Shown here: positions 1 to 13,830 of the stretch, piece by piece
Layout of the letters: every line of letters starts with the position of its first letter
Position numbering within the stretch: the first letter of the stretch is position 1
Assembly (NCBI GenBank): GCA_013396755.1
Contig: VWZF01002921.1
Span: forward strand, 157,385-221,384
DNA: 64,000 nt
Source: Sclerurus mexicanus
Taxonomy: Eukaryota > Chordata > Aves > Passeriformes > Furnariidae
Reading direction: 5' to 3'
Translations under genes and position numbers: made by a program
The notes under the pieces: model-generated
The model's database searches: none
Seen by the model: only the letters and a program-made list of their open reading frames with translations
Told to the model about the DNA's origin: nothing

Positions 1-965
1 GTATTAAAGATGGTAATAACTGTTCTTTTTGGATTAAGACGATGAGCAGGAGTCGATGTTATTACTGTTGTGGTAACAGCCTGAATCTGGCTGCTCAAAG
101 ATAAGTGAAGAGATGCACACACAAAGAGGAGAGGGGGTTGAAAAACTAAGTTAGAAAATGAATCTTCTGTTTCTCCTCTGACTTTAATTTCCAGCATTGT
201 CGTTAGAGGAGACTGAGGATAGCACATGGTGACTTCAAGATTTGGCTTTTACGAGCGTTCAGAGGCATTGTTTTACTCTGCCTTCCTGTTTTAGTCTTGC
301 ACCAGTGCTACCAAAAATAGCGATCTGTCCAACTAAGACATGAGCTGACGGCATAGAAAGGAGAACCAGAATGAATAAGATGTTGGGAAAGAAAAGGGAC
401 ACAACTGAAAAGATGTGATGGCAGAAATGCAAGTTGTCTTCCAGCAGCCATATTTGCTGAAGGTGTAGACAGAGTAAGTATCATGCACACACCCCTCTAG
501 GCACTGCTCTAGTCAGGGTGTTTCTTGGGTCTGAGGAAAGAAGATCCCGAGGGGTCATAGTGGATGTACTTGTTCATCATGCAATCTTTTCATGGCCATT
601 GAATGGGTACCTGGAGATCCTTAATTTCTTTAATCTTCTCTGACTTGTATAGATAATACTATTTTACAGCTTGCTGAACACTGATGTTTTCTGGCTGCTA
701 TTTCCCTGTCTGAGCTTCTCTCAGGGCAAATGCCTTTGAATATCAGATAATCAGATAATCTGAACAGCTATTTCTATTACAGTTTGAGAGCCATGCATAA
801 CACTTTGGATACTGTGATTTGTCATGCCACTGACTGTTTTCTTTAAAGAACCATTGCACTTTTATTTGAGCTGTAATGGATACAGGGTAAACATCAACTA
901 CCCCTTATTAATTATCTTCTTCCTTACCTTAGGAAGAAACCTTAACTTTATAAGACAAACATACA

Positions 966-1165
966 ATTGTTTTGGTTGAAAGGGACCTTGAAGATCATCT
1001 AGTTCCATCCCTCTCATGCCATGAACAGGGACTTCCTCTAGATGAAGTTGCTCAGTCCCATCCAAGCTTGGCTTGAACACTTAGAGGGAATGGGAATCCA
1101 AAACTTCTTTGGGAACCTGTTCCAGTTCCTCACATAGGATGCAATTCCCATGTTTCTCTTAAGCC
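966..1165 (-). repeat. CR1 LINE 3' fragment
   Basis: It reads TTTGGTTGAAAGGGACCTTG, then GATCATCTAGTTCCATCC, CTCAGTCCCATCCAAGCTTG and AACCTGTTCCAGTTCCTCAC. This is the well-known reverse complement of the avian CR1 3' region, so the element lies in minus orientation. It is diverged and truncated; the left boundary is approximate. Confidence 0.85.
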
Positions 1166-4100
1166 AGTAGCTAATGTGCTCTTCATCTAATTAGATATTT
1201 CATTTCCATCCTAGAATCTACTAAGTCGTTTTCACTTTACTGCACAATATCAGTTATACTGCGTATCTTCTTCATACTGAATGAGCTGGGCTTTTGTCCT
1301 TTGGACAACTGGAGACAAGTTTCTGCCCCTCACGCCAGGGCCTTGGTGGGAGGCCCAGCCCCTTCACTCCCTTGGATTTATAGACAAAGCCAGCTGATTT
1401 TATATGAAAAGATTTGAAGAAAGCCAAAGAATCTTTTTTTCAATTTTGTTCCAATTTCTTCTCCAATTTGACTGGAAATAAAAGCTATTTCAGTGAAATT
1501 AGATAGAAATGCAAAGAAAAGAGGTTTTTTGTTTTCTGTTTATTTTCTTTCTCAAAGATCAGAGGCAAACACTTTTATTTCATTATGAAAGTGAAAAGTT
1601 AGGAATCTTTTAAATAGTATAAACATTTTTCTTGTGAAATAATGAGCAGTTTCAAACTTTTTTTGGTGTAATACTGTGGCTTGGAAAGGGCAAAGAAGTG
1701 ATTGGATCTGTTGTGCCTTCAACATAGAAGACAAAAGGGCTTTGGGGCCCAGGAGGAACTAATTGGTGCTTAACTAAGGGCTGGGGACTGTTTTGTAATT
1801 AGATCTTCCACTGCCCTGAAAGAAGCAGTTTCTCCAATTTAGCCACATGATTGCATTTTACCACCTATGAACTCTTGTCAGAGAGAGTAGTTGCAGCCTC
1901 GGTGGAAATGGAAGGTGCAGTTGTAGAGGGGCAAGAGACTGCTGGGTGGGAGTCTGTGATGATTAGTCTATTGGAGACAGACTGACAGCTTGCAAATGCA
2001 CTCTAAATAATTTTAGTAGACTAGTCAGTGTTGAAGGTGTGAAGCAGCTCAAGAAAAATGAAGTTTGAGAAAATGTAGAATATGCTGTGATGCAAATGCG
2101 TTTTCATGATAATGAATCTCTACAGTCATGAAACACTGAGATCCTTTGGAAGGTCATGGTCAGTGTGAAAGAGATATAAGACAGAAAATCTTTCAGAGCA
2201 TGACAGCAAGAGGTAAGAAGTTTGTTTCACTCTTTTCTCCTGTTGTGCTTTTCTTCTCTTCCTAATTTAGTTACTGTTTTCCTCTTTGCTGTCTATCTCC
2301 ATCATTTGTATTCTTGTCAGTTGGCCTTCTTTGAGTGCCCAATTAAAATCCAACTACACTTTTGTCTTAGAAAAAAGATTTCCTCTACTACATTTTTCTT
2401 AGACAGTGTAATTTGGCTTAAAATGTTTTTGGTGAATGACAAAATTGAATTAAAATCTTCACCCTATTATATTCTAATGGTTCCAAGTTGTCTTATCACT
2501 TGTGTTAAGTATATACATCATAGAGATAAAGGTATTTTATTTTCTTATCTTCTTCCCTCACAAATTACCAAAATTTAAATCACAGCAGTAGTTTTTGTGC
2601 TTCATCTTCGATCAGCTCTTTTCTGCATGCTTTTTACTCCCATTTTCTTTGATTTTGCAATTGGCATTTCCAACTGCAGAGTTTATTTTTGATTTCTAGC
2701 TACATTTCCCAGTTCCTGTGAGACATGTTGTAGTCTTTTGATTCCAATGTGGAGTCATCTCTATGAAAAGGGGCATCATCTACAACTTCTGTAAGCTCTT
2801 GCCATAACAACAGGGAGGAAAGTAATATTTTGAGTATATTCCAGTATTCAGCAGGTACATAAGTTTGGACCTCAACCAGCACAGATACCATAAGATGCAA
2901 TGTAATATATCGATTAAATCACTGCATTGCTTGTTGCTTCTTTTTAACTTCTTGTTTGTTTGTTTGTTAAAGGGAAACAAGAAAATTCTCTAATTAATTT
3001 GTAATATATATGTGGTCTAGTTTCTTTTCCAATATTGGGATTTCAGTCAGTAACAGCTTCTACTTTTCTCACTACTGCTGTTAATATATGCATTCAGTTT
3101 GCTTCCTGATAGGCAAGGTGGGAAAGGAGCAGGTGAAACTAAAACATCACTCTGAAGGTAGCAGTTTGGCTGCTATAGAAGGCAGAAAGGAGATGGGTTT
3201 GTGTCAAAACTGAATTCCAATCTGATTTTATTCAATGGTTTTACATAAACATAAAACGCAGACATAGGATTGTGCAATTTTCATAAATCAAGTAGTGGAA
3301 GACATTCCGTATTTCAATTTCAAAAGCATACACCCAAACCCCAGAAATTAAACTAGTTAGATATATTCCAGATAATCTTGAAATTTTAGGTTTTAGTTCC
3401 AGTTCCTGTGCAAATTTTCTGCCTGAATATTGTTTAACCAATTTGGCATGAATAATTCATCAGTTTGGAAAGAATTGTAGGGTATTTCCACTAAAAGAGG
3501 AAATTGAAGATGCAGCAAGGTATTTTATTATGCAATCCAGGGATTTAGAGAGGCTGAGCATATTTCTATGAGTATATTTTAAATCAAGCAACAGGAGAAA
3601 ATTTCTGTTCTCAGTTCCAAGCCTATTTCAGAATAGACAGCCCAAGAGCTGCTTTGCTTTTGTTCATGGTCGTGTCATGTTCCTGGCGCTCTTTCACTGG
3701 CTGTGTCTTGCTTCCTTGCTTTTTTTTTTTTTCCCCTGACTTATTTGTCTGTGTCTCCAGGGGCTCTCATCACTATTTGCTAAAAACATACATTCATATA
3801 TGTGTGAATGCCTACACACACTTACACACACTGCTCTGCATTCAAATCAATCCCATACCTCTGCCCCATTTCCCACACTCTAAGTGATCTCATGGGACCC
3901 TATAGTTCAGCTGTTGCCCCACCCTTGGTGGCTTAGTTCTTGTGTGACTGATTTGCTGCTATTTTAGCTATTGCTGAACAACAGGGTCCCTCTAAATTGT
4001 TTCCTGAAATAGGCTGAATGGAAAATAATTATCATGCCAGCAACTTCATCAAACCGCTGCAATTGCCCACAGATCAAAGGCTCATTCACTGGGAACTTAG

Positions 4101-5279
4101 CTGATGAAGAACTACAGAGTATTCTTTATGGCTCTGTTAGGAAACCAAGTAAAACACAGGGTTTAGTTCTACTTCTAGGATTGCTCTTCAGTGAGCACTG
4201 AATTGTCTAAATGCCATGTCTTTTAATGACATATTTTAGTAAAAATTTCAGATCAACTCTTCTAATTTTTCCTGTTGTGTCTAGTGAATTGGATCATTAT
4301 TTTCATTATTTAATTCTGAAGTTTTCATTGAACTGCAGGCAGATAGTGTCTGGAGATAGAATTAGGGCCCAGACTGCCAGTATGTTAGTGGTTTACAGAG
4401 ATATACGGATGATTATGGTGTCTTGAGACTAGGTCCAGCATTACCTTGAAGTTTGCTGCAGTTGTTCTGCTTTGGTAGACTCTCCCCATTGATTAAAGTT
4501 TCAAGAGTAAAAATTTACCTTGTTAATTTTTCTGTTTTGTTTACTGATGGAATTTTAAATTTTAAAAGGCTGCTTTGTAGGTTCTTTTCTCCTGGACCCC
4601 ATATCTATGAGCCCTTATTTGTGACACACATTTGAAATCTGTATAGGGAGTTTTCCTTCCCTAGCACAGAATGCTCTTTATGGCTGGGATTGTGTTTTCC
4701 TCTGGCTCTCATATGAAGAAGTATTTTTGTCAGTGCAACTTATAAGATAGCTTGAAACTGCTTAGACAAGCAGTCATTTAACTATTTTATTTCCAGAGAT
4801 TTAGCAGTCAATATAAAATGCGTGTTGATTCTTGGAGCTAGTCTTCTCTTTTTGGTTATGAGCTCTATTTAATTTATGCTAGTAAAATAACCTGTTCCCT
4901 TGTGATGTTCCCTACAATGAAACAAGGAAAGTTATAATTTCCATGCAATGATATTTTCTATCAGAGGTAGGGACCTTATATTTTACATACTTATTCAATT
5001 ATTTTTTTTTTTTAGAATTTACATTTTAGCTTTCTGAAAGGTAATGAACAGACAATTTTTAGATTTTAGGTTGTGTATGCCTAGGTAATATATGTTCTTT
5101 CATCTTGTCTCTTTCTTGCTCCTGTCTTTGAGTGCTGCCAAAAAAAAAAAGTGTTCTAGTGTTTTACTTATTTCATCAAAGCCAGAAGTCTCTGAGCCAG
5201 TGAGGGATTTATTTCATGCCGTGTCACAATTTTGTGTAGCCATTGTTAATATGACAACATGATGATATGAGTTTTGGAT

Positions 5280-5484
5280 TGGATATTGGGAAAAATTTCT
5301 TCCTTGAAAGGGCTGTCAAGTGTTGGCTGCCCAGGAAAGTGACTGAGTCACCACCCCTGGAGGTCTTCAAAAAATACATATGTGTGGCATCTGGGGACAT
5401 GATTTAGTGGTGGACTTGGTAGTGTTGGTTTACCAGTTGGACTAAATGATCTTACAGTCCTTTCCAACCTAAGTGATTCTGTAA
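5280..5484 (+). repeat. CR1 LINE 3' fragment
   Basis: It reads GGCTGCCCAGGAAAGTGACT, CACCCCTGGAGGTCTTCAAA, GACATGATTTAGTGGTGGAC and TTTCCAACCTAAGTGATTCT in CR1 sense orientation. It ends near the CR1 terminal ATTCTGT-like repeat. Confidence 0.9.
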
Positions 5485-8400
5485 TTTCCCAGCTGCATTT
5501 ATGTAGATTGTGGTTTAGGACAAGACTGATCTGGTCTACTTCTGTGTTGGGAAAATGCAAAGGGTTTTGGATGCCTTCATTGCTCCCAATTGTTGCTACC
5601 AGTAGAGTGAGGAGAGTATGAAGTGTAAACAAGTGCAGGTGATAGTAGTGGAGGAGCAAAGCGATCATTATAACGTCCTACAGAGCTCCTGTATAGCCAC
5701 TGCTTCCTATTACAAGCTACTCTTCGGACAGAGGTGAGCCAGCTGGTGCTTGAGCATTAGCTCTAGCTAGTTAGGTTCCAGACTATGTTGCAGTAAAATA
5801 GTATATCCAAAAGAATACTTTACTTTCCCATAGTGCAAGAAAGTGAAAGGGAAGAATCAGAATACTAAGGATCTCTAATTCTCAGCCTATTGGTGGGAAT
5901 ATTGGCTACATATTGCTCCAATTGCATAGCTTGTGTCAGGGTTGGAACTGTCTTTTGCTTCTTGGAAAAAAGAAAAGATAAACTAAGATGGAAAGAGATT
6001 TTTGCTAACAATAGGATAAATTTTCCAGTGGTGGCATCTGGTTCATGCTTTCCTAGCAAAGTAAACTGTGTTCTGCACAAATCTTGGCTATGTTGATCTA
6101 AGGCCTCCAGAAATTTGACCTGTCACCAGCAGAGAAGGGTATCATTTATATGAGATATTTAATCTACCTCTGTCCTTCCACATCTCAGTTAGGCATAGCC
6201 ATTGCATCTCTTCTGTCCTTTCACTAGGAGTAATGATGAGGATGGGATGGGTCACTAAAGCAGCTCTTTGCTGACTATCAATTTCTATACAGGGAAAATT
6301 ATTTCTGTAAGAAGTGATTCTTTCTGGAACCATACAAACTCAGATGTTACAATGGCAGAGAAACATATGCTACTGAGGAATAAGACAGCACTGTGGATTA
6401 TCATCATGGGTTTTCCCACTAGTGCTCTCAAAATGAAAGATAATGCTGAAATGTAGGAATGGACTCAGTGGAGAATTAGGATATTATTGGCATCTTGCTC
6501 TGTAGTCATTGTACTGTGGAATGGATGGCTGCAAGGGTCTAAGGACAAATGACTTAATGAGCAAAATAACAATCTCCTAGCTGAATTATGGTACTTTCTT
6601 GTAGGGAGTATTGTCTGGTTCTCTCACCAACATTGGGGAATCCAAAATTGTTTCCATCATTTCAACTTCAGAAAGATTATTTAATTGTGGAGGAGTCTCA
6701 AAATGGACCACCCTGACAGGATGCTTCATAGATGCTGATAGAGATGGCTGAGGACATACTCAGAGTAAAATCTCAACCATTTGAGCTTTGACTGGAAAGT
6801 TTGAATACATCTCAGGATACACAATATATATAAAACACCACTAAGTATTTATTTTCAACTTTTTCTGTAGTATTTTAAAATACATTTGCAACATTTTCTG
6901 AAGAGTTTTGGGTCTCTGGTCAGGATCAGTAACAGGCACTACTGCAAAAGATATCAAAACAGCCCTGAATACACTGACTGAATTCCCAGTGCTGCAAGGC
7001 TGTTTGTACAGGCAGACATTTGTGCCAGGAGTAAGATTCTTACAGGACTATGTCCTTAGACAAGAAGTATTTATCAAATAGAAAAAAAAAGGAGGCAGTG
7101 AAATATAAATGGTCTTGCCATACATTTGTTTCTATCATTAATGCAGATGAGGATGTTCATAGCATCTAAAGGACTACATTTTTGGCTTCAGCACAACAAG
7201 CTGTTTTATGTATGAGCTGTATGTAATTATATTGAAAACAAACTTTGCTTCAAGAACATTTTTGGCTCCGCTGTGCAATAACACAAAGGGCCTTTGTTAA
7301 GCTCTCAGCAGAGTTATTTATGGATTGCAAAGGACTTACTAAAGGACAGTTTCATCTGATGGTATTCATCCGCTGACTCAAATTTAAATGTAGTGACTTA
7401 TATTCACACTAGTCATAATTACTAATATGTTCAACCAGACAAAGATTTCTGAAACTGGATATAGGATCGCTCTACAGACTCAGACCTGGAACAGCAATAT
7501 GGAGTGGTGTTTCAGATCCAAGGCTTTGAATGAGCCAGAATGGAAAACACAACAAAAGGCTTTGCATAATTCACATCAATTACAATCATCTTCACTTGAA
7601 TTGAAAGAGACTCTTGGTCTCTTAGTGGGAAAAAAAAAAAGAGTCACAGAGAACAGAGGGAGCTAGCTGGTTACTGGGAAAAAGGAATCCGAAGGCAAAG
7701 TGGGCTTCAGCCAGGAACTCCTATAGGAACTTAGGAAACTAGGTAAAGGTACTGTGCTTTCCTCTGACTTGCTTAAACAGCCATTCAAGGATTACTTTCA
7801 GAAATCGTGCTTTCCCAAGATTTTTTCTGCCAGACCTGTTTGACTTGGGAAGCATCCAGTGACAACTTTCTGTTCTACTTCAAACTCAGCACAACCATGG
7901 ACAGACAAGCTCTTCAGGGCCATAGTCAGACACTTGCTGTCAGTACAAACCTTTGGTTTTGCAACTGCTGTGGCATCTAGGTTTAAGAGTGTGCTGCTCA
8001 GCAATTCAGAGGACTGTTTATACAAGACTGGAATATCCAGCTTCCTGTGGCACCAGTGGAGGAAGTATTTATGATAGGGAAGTAAACTTACATGAGCCAG
8101 TCTGAATGTAGCCACTGTTCATTCTTTTGCTTTGGTCTCCCAGCTGTTAAATGGTCAGTACTTTTTTTATCTGACTGGGTTCTGTAAAATTAAAGACTTT
8201 AAAACAATATGGAGCGTGGAGATATTGCAAGAGATGAGGTTAAATAAATGTAATCTAATTATATAAACCTCTTCAGATGAATTGCACTTTCATTACCATA
8301 GCCTTCTGCTACATCCTTGTTGTTTATTCATGATACTAGTGGTAGTAAAGAATAGATGTTATTTGAGATGGTGTATCCCAGTCTTGTTTTCTTTTCTCAG

Positions 8401-11400
8401 TGAATTTTTTTTTTTTTTGGGTCATGCAGACTTCAGGGTCATATTAATTGCAAACACTGAATACCTCTAAACACTGGGGCCATTTTTCTGAATTTTGAAA
8501 TTTCTTTACTATAGAATTTCCCTCCTTGAGATTTCCAGGATCTGTGACCTTTTACTAGCATCTCACTCAGAGTTCATTTTCACCCTGCAGAAAATGACAA
8601 GAGACACTGCATGGAAGGAGGTACATGTAGTAAACTCGGCAAATAAGTAGACCAAATTTGCATTATCATCAATTCACTGCTTACAAACTATTCCTTGGCA
8701 TCATGCTGTTCTTTAGTACTAACCAAAGACCTGACTGCAAGAATTGTTACGTTCTTAACAAAAAGAACTGTATTCTAAACACTGCCGTTGCTCTGAGTGA
8801 TCGATGACATTGTTCTGTTGTTTCCTTTAGAAACCGCTGAGGGGCAGCAGGTTTTCACGTGGAAAATATTAGTGGTTTTTACGTGTAAGGAAATCTTGAC
8901 CTGTGAGTATTACACGTTTTATTATTTTAATGAGTTCCATGAATCAGATCGCTGAAGATTATGACAAAAATGTCATTGTGTACTCCTGTAAATGAACATG
9001 ATTTTTACTGGTTTGTTCAAGCTTGATGCATTTTTTTTCTCCATTAATAGCAAAAAACTGAAGAATGTCCTACCAGATGTGTCTGTAAAGCACCATTTAT
9101 AGCTGTAGAGTGCCCGTAGGACTGTATTAATGAGAAAGTTTGTCACATGTACAACACACATATAGGCACTACTTTTAGAAATGAGGCCAGGATATTAGGG
9201 CGAAGGAATGAGAAGAGCTTTGATTTACTAGTAGAGTTTTTACAGCTAATTAACTGGCTAATGGAATAGGCTATGTTACTCAGAAATATGTTTGCTTCAG
9301 ATCAATAACTCTTAACCAGACACCCTTCTAAAACAGATTCTGTTCTAGCCAGACTACTAAGCTGAGCCATGAACAGTAAAGACATACCCAATAGTGAATG
9401 CAGCCCATCCTTACTTCTAGTACCTCTGCTGCATTTAGCTACCTTATGTGATTGTCTGTTTGGCTGTATCTGAGCTACTCAGCTGCACTGCAGGGAACCA
9501 CACCAGCCCAGAGGTCTGGAGTGAAACACACTAGTCTGTCAGCACTGGATGCTCACCTGTGTCATATGCCCAATTGTCAATAACCCAAGGAAGTAGTGAT
9601 TTAGATCTATAATTTTTCTGCATATCTTAGTGAGAACAGAAGAGCTAATCAGGTTTGCAGAGGATTTCTGCATGGTTTATGCATGAAGCTTTGGACCAGG
9701 GGCCAAATACTTTTTCAGCCAAACAATTTTCTGCATACATTTTGAAGAGTGCTGGCAATTACTATTTGGACATACTCCTATGTCCTGTCTGTCCTCAGCT
9801 GAGGACAAGTTCTGGACACAGTTTTTCAGTAACACCTCAGGGCATTAAGCTAAATATTCTGGCAAAACTTAACAAGTAAAAAATCAAAAGTCTGAGTTTC
9901 TAGTCTGAGTTGCTACATCTTGGTCAGTTCATAACAATTCTGTCCAGTGTAGATGTAAAGCATGAACAGATTATAAATCTTTACTTTTATATTCCTATGC
10001 AGCTTCCTTCCACAGGCTGACATGACAAGACTGATGAACTATTTTAATTTTCTAGCCAAAGGCAATTGGAGTGCAAGCTGTCCTGGACACACTCTCATAC
10101 CTTTGCAATGCTCTATATTCCCTCATATGGAAAGAAACTGATAGGTAAGAGTTAGGTGTATCATCTTTATGACACATGAGGATTGCTTCATTTCTAGGTA
10201 AATACATCTAATCCAGTCTCTGCCCCTTTGTGCTGCTGTATCAGTGTGAACAGAATGTAGTATATACAGCGTCAGGTCTGAAAAAAAAGTCTTACAGGTC
10301 AATGGTACAAATACTAATTATCTTTAGGAGTCCTGTCTACCTAGCAGAACCAGCAGAACCAGTCATATTAAACACAGGTGTAGCAGTGTGAAAGTAGGGT
10401 GAAATAACAATGATTTGTCTGAGACGAGTTCTTATACGAATAGAAGTATTAGAAAAAGAAGAAGGTTTAAAGGATATAGACTCAATCTGCTGTTTAGTTA
10501 TGGGGCAGTCTTGCCAGGATAACAGACAGAAACTTGGCAAAGTCTAGTCCTGCAGAATGCAGTGGCTGCAGAGGACACAGCTTTTCATGCCTATCAGATC
10601 TAAATTCTGCCCTGTTGCATGATAGATACAGAGGTGTCTAGCATTTAATATTGCACACAGTGCCTCTTTGCCTCTATCCTGTCCCTGTTCCAGCCTTTTT
10701 TGTGCACTCTCCCATTCCTAATAATTTAAAATGTTTGTCTACATTCTATGTCGTTTGAGTTGTTTAAAATAAGAGCAGATCTGGCTATTTTCAAGGGAAA
10801 ACTTCAGACCAATCCTTTTATTCTGGCAGTAAAATGAGACTGAAACATTGCACAACTGGAGCCTTAATTAGCTTTTACAGTTCTTGTAAAGAAAACACTT
10901 CCTTGTTAAGTAACAAATCCAGGTGTAATTAAGTCTGTTCTGAAATTAAGTCTGAATTAGCAGTTGTTCTGATTTCCATCTGTGCACCCAGACCTGAGAA
11001 GCCATTTGAGGTTCCCCTTTCCCAGTGCTGCAGCCATGCACGGAGCCGCCTGGAGGCAGCATTCACACAGCCTGTGTTTGGAAAGTGAAAGTTTGCTGGC
11101 GTTTAATCTTACAGAAAAAAGCTGAGAAAAAGTTACATCGTGAGAAATACGATTTTTAAAAAGCCCTTGTCTTCATATGACACGTCTTTGATTTTCCTTG
11201 GAGCTGTAATACTGTGATGCCTCTCAGAAGGGCTTTTTTACAGAAAGCTTTGTAGGAAGATCAGCAGGATCTTCCAACATACCAGCTGACATAAGTGATA
11301 CAAACATGCAAACTTTCCTTCATGGGGCTAAAGACCACTGACCTACATTATTTAAAGAGTCTTTTTATTCTTGTGGGTTTTTTCTTTCCTTAGGTGAAAC

Positions 11401-13212
11401 TGACCTATTTTTTGTTTGTTTATTTGATTGATTAGAAATAAAAATCGATGAAAGAATTTCTCTCCCGTGTTACATTTGTCACTTGACCTCTCTCTTCAAT
11501 TGCACTGAAACAATGACATGCAAATGCTTGCAAATGAATGCTACAAAACACTTTTGAACCACCCAGCACAACTGGTAATGCTTGTAAAGCTTTGATTGAT
11601 GCACGTTTGCTGTTGCTTTGTTAATTGTGAGATAAGAGTCATGCTTCTTCTCCCTATTTCAAACATACATTTCTCAATCTGCTTTGAAATTCATTTCTTA
11701 GCAACTACTCTCCGATCTGACTGCATCAAGTTCTATTACCCAAACTTGTTTTTCTTTTCTGATGTACAGCTTTACTTGACACAGAATCTCTGAGGTGAAG
11801 ATGACCAAAATATATGGAAAGTCCATCTTCAGGTTCCTAATGTTGGCATGTAGGTGATTTTTATCTGTCCCAGGAGTTGGACATATAGAGGTATACACCA
11901 TCAGCGAAATTTATTACCATGATTCCATAAAATTTATGCAAAATACCAGATCTCATTAAAGTGGAACATACAGAAAAGGTAATGAAGAATGCTGTAACAA
12001 AGAAAGCTGCTGAAATAATATATTTAATGATATTCTTCTGCCCATCCTTTTTCAATTGTGTCTATACTTAAACTAATGCAGGATTAAATTAGATTAGCTT
12101 ATCTTCAGTATTTCATAGAGTCCATGGAATAGAAAAAGACAGATATATGAATCCACTTTTGATGTTTTGATTTTAAAATGTCACTAAACCTGCCACTGCA
12201 TTTGTGTATAGAGTTAGAAAAGAAGGCAGAGTCACAAAGTGCTTTAGGAATAAATTTGTGATCCCCGGAGTTGTCAGATTTACTAGGATTCTTAGAAAAC
12301 TTTCTTTTCAAAAGAATAAAGAGAAAAAGTTGTGTTTTCTGTAAATTTTGTTACTTACTCACAAATTTCCTCCTTTACAACTCTCTCCTTGCATTCCTGT
12401 CGTCTACACATAAATGAGGACAACACCTGACCATTACACCGAGGATTTTTAGGCCTTTTTTCGTATGAGGTTCTTGGAAACTTTGGAGCTGACTACATAT
12501 GTAGCCATCTTCTCACATGTAGTGCAGATAGCTAGTAGTTTCTGAAATTGAGTTTTTTCAGGTCCCTCTTGTCCTGACATTCAGCCTCCTGAGTAAAGAT
12601 TTACTCTTTAGATGACAAAGACTTTGGATTTTCACTTCTGGATCCGAACGTCCAAGGTTCAGATTACTGCACTTCTGCTTGCAGGTGAAAAAAGCATGAA
12701 GGCAGAAAGCTCTGGGAAGAGATCTGCTGGAGGTGATCTCTGGATTTATGATGAACCACAAACTCAGGGACCACAGGGAAAGAATGAATGAACAAGGTCT
12801 GTTTGATTGAGAGAGAAACAAGGAATGTGTGTAAATCTTCAAATTTATGAAAGACTTCAGCAAAGATAAAACAAAGAAACTCTTTATGTCTCTAATGAGC
12901 TGAAAAGAAATATGGATTTAAATTCCATCAAGGAATATTCAAACTAGGAAAAATTTGTTAAGAAGACTGAAGTAGCAAGACTGCCTGGCATTGGCATGGA
13001 AGCTCCATCATTAGATGTATCTCCAAACAGGTTAAACAAATGCCTTCCCCTATGAACAAATGATCCTGACTTAGGGTACTAAATAAAAGAGCCAACCTTC
13101 TGAAACCCCTCTCACTTCCTGTCTAAGTTTTCAGACAGGCTTTCCAAGGAAACAAATTTCCTAGGACTGTGCTGTCAGCCTATTTCCTTAACAAGTTATG
13201 TAATTAACCATT

Positions 13213-13640
13213 AGAAGATGGTGAAGGGCCTTGAGGAGAAGCCATACGAGGAGCAGCTGAGGGTACTCGGTCTGTTCAGCCTGGAGGAGACTGAGGGGAG
13301 ACCTCACTGCAGACAACTTCCTTGTCAGGGGAAGAGGAAGGGCAGGCACTGATCTCTTCTCTGCAGTGACCAGTGACAGGACCCGAGGGAATGGCCTGAA
13401 GTTGTGCCAGGGGAGTTTTAGGTTGGACATTAGAATAAACGTTTTTCACCCAGAAGTGGTTGGGCACTGAACAGCCTCCCCAGGGCAGTGGTCACAGGAC
13501 CAAGCCTGATAGAGTTCAAGAAGCATTTGGACAATGTTCTCAGGCACATGGTGTGATCTTGGGAAAGGTCCTGTGCAGGCCTAAGAGCTGGACTTGGTGA
13601 TCCTTGTGGGTTCCTTCCACATCAGCATGTTCTGTGAAAC
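13213..13640 (+). repeat. CR1 LINE 3' fragment (~430 bp)
   Basis: Sense CR1: GAGCAGCTGAGGGTACTCGG, CTGTTCAGCCTGGAGGAGAC, TAGGTTGGACATTAGAATAA and GAGCTGGACTTGGTGATCCT. It ends in TTCTGTGAAA. It accounts for the local GC-rich composition and for the ORFs on both strands here. Confidence 0.93.
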
Positions 13641-13732
13641 CTGTAACAAATCTTACAGTTCCCTTGTGTCTCACTAAGATGATACACAGAAAGAAATGGA
13701 AAATAAAGCTTGGTTGCCTTTGCTGCTTAGTG

Positions 13733-13830
13733 TTTTTGTTGGGTTTTTTTTGTTTTGTTGGTGGTTTGTTTGTTTGTTTTTTAATGCAGGGAGTGTTGGA
13801 TTGTTTGTCTTGTTGGGGTTTTTTTGATAG
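13733..13830. repeat. G/T-rich low-complexity tract
   Basis: Contains GTTGGGTTTTTTTTGTTTTG, GTTTGTTTGTTTGTTTTT and TTGTTGGGGTTTTTTTGATA shortly after the CR1 fragment at 13213-13640. No other function is visible. Confidence 0.8.

Noticed and set aside
7798..8115. 105-codon minus-strand ORF in the left flank
   Set aside because: Composition is protein-like, but there is no family motif, no splice or promoter context, and the opposite strand is open over the same stretch; probably chance.
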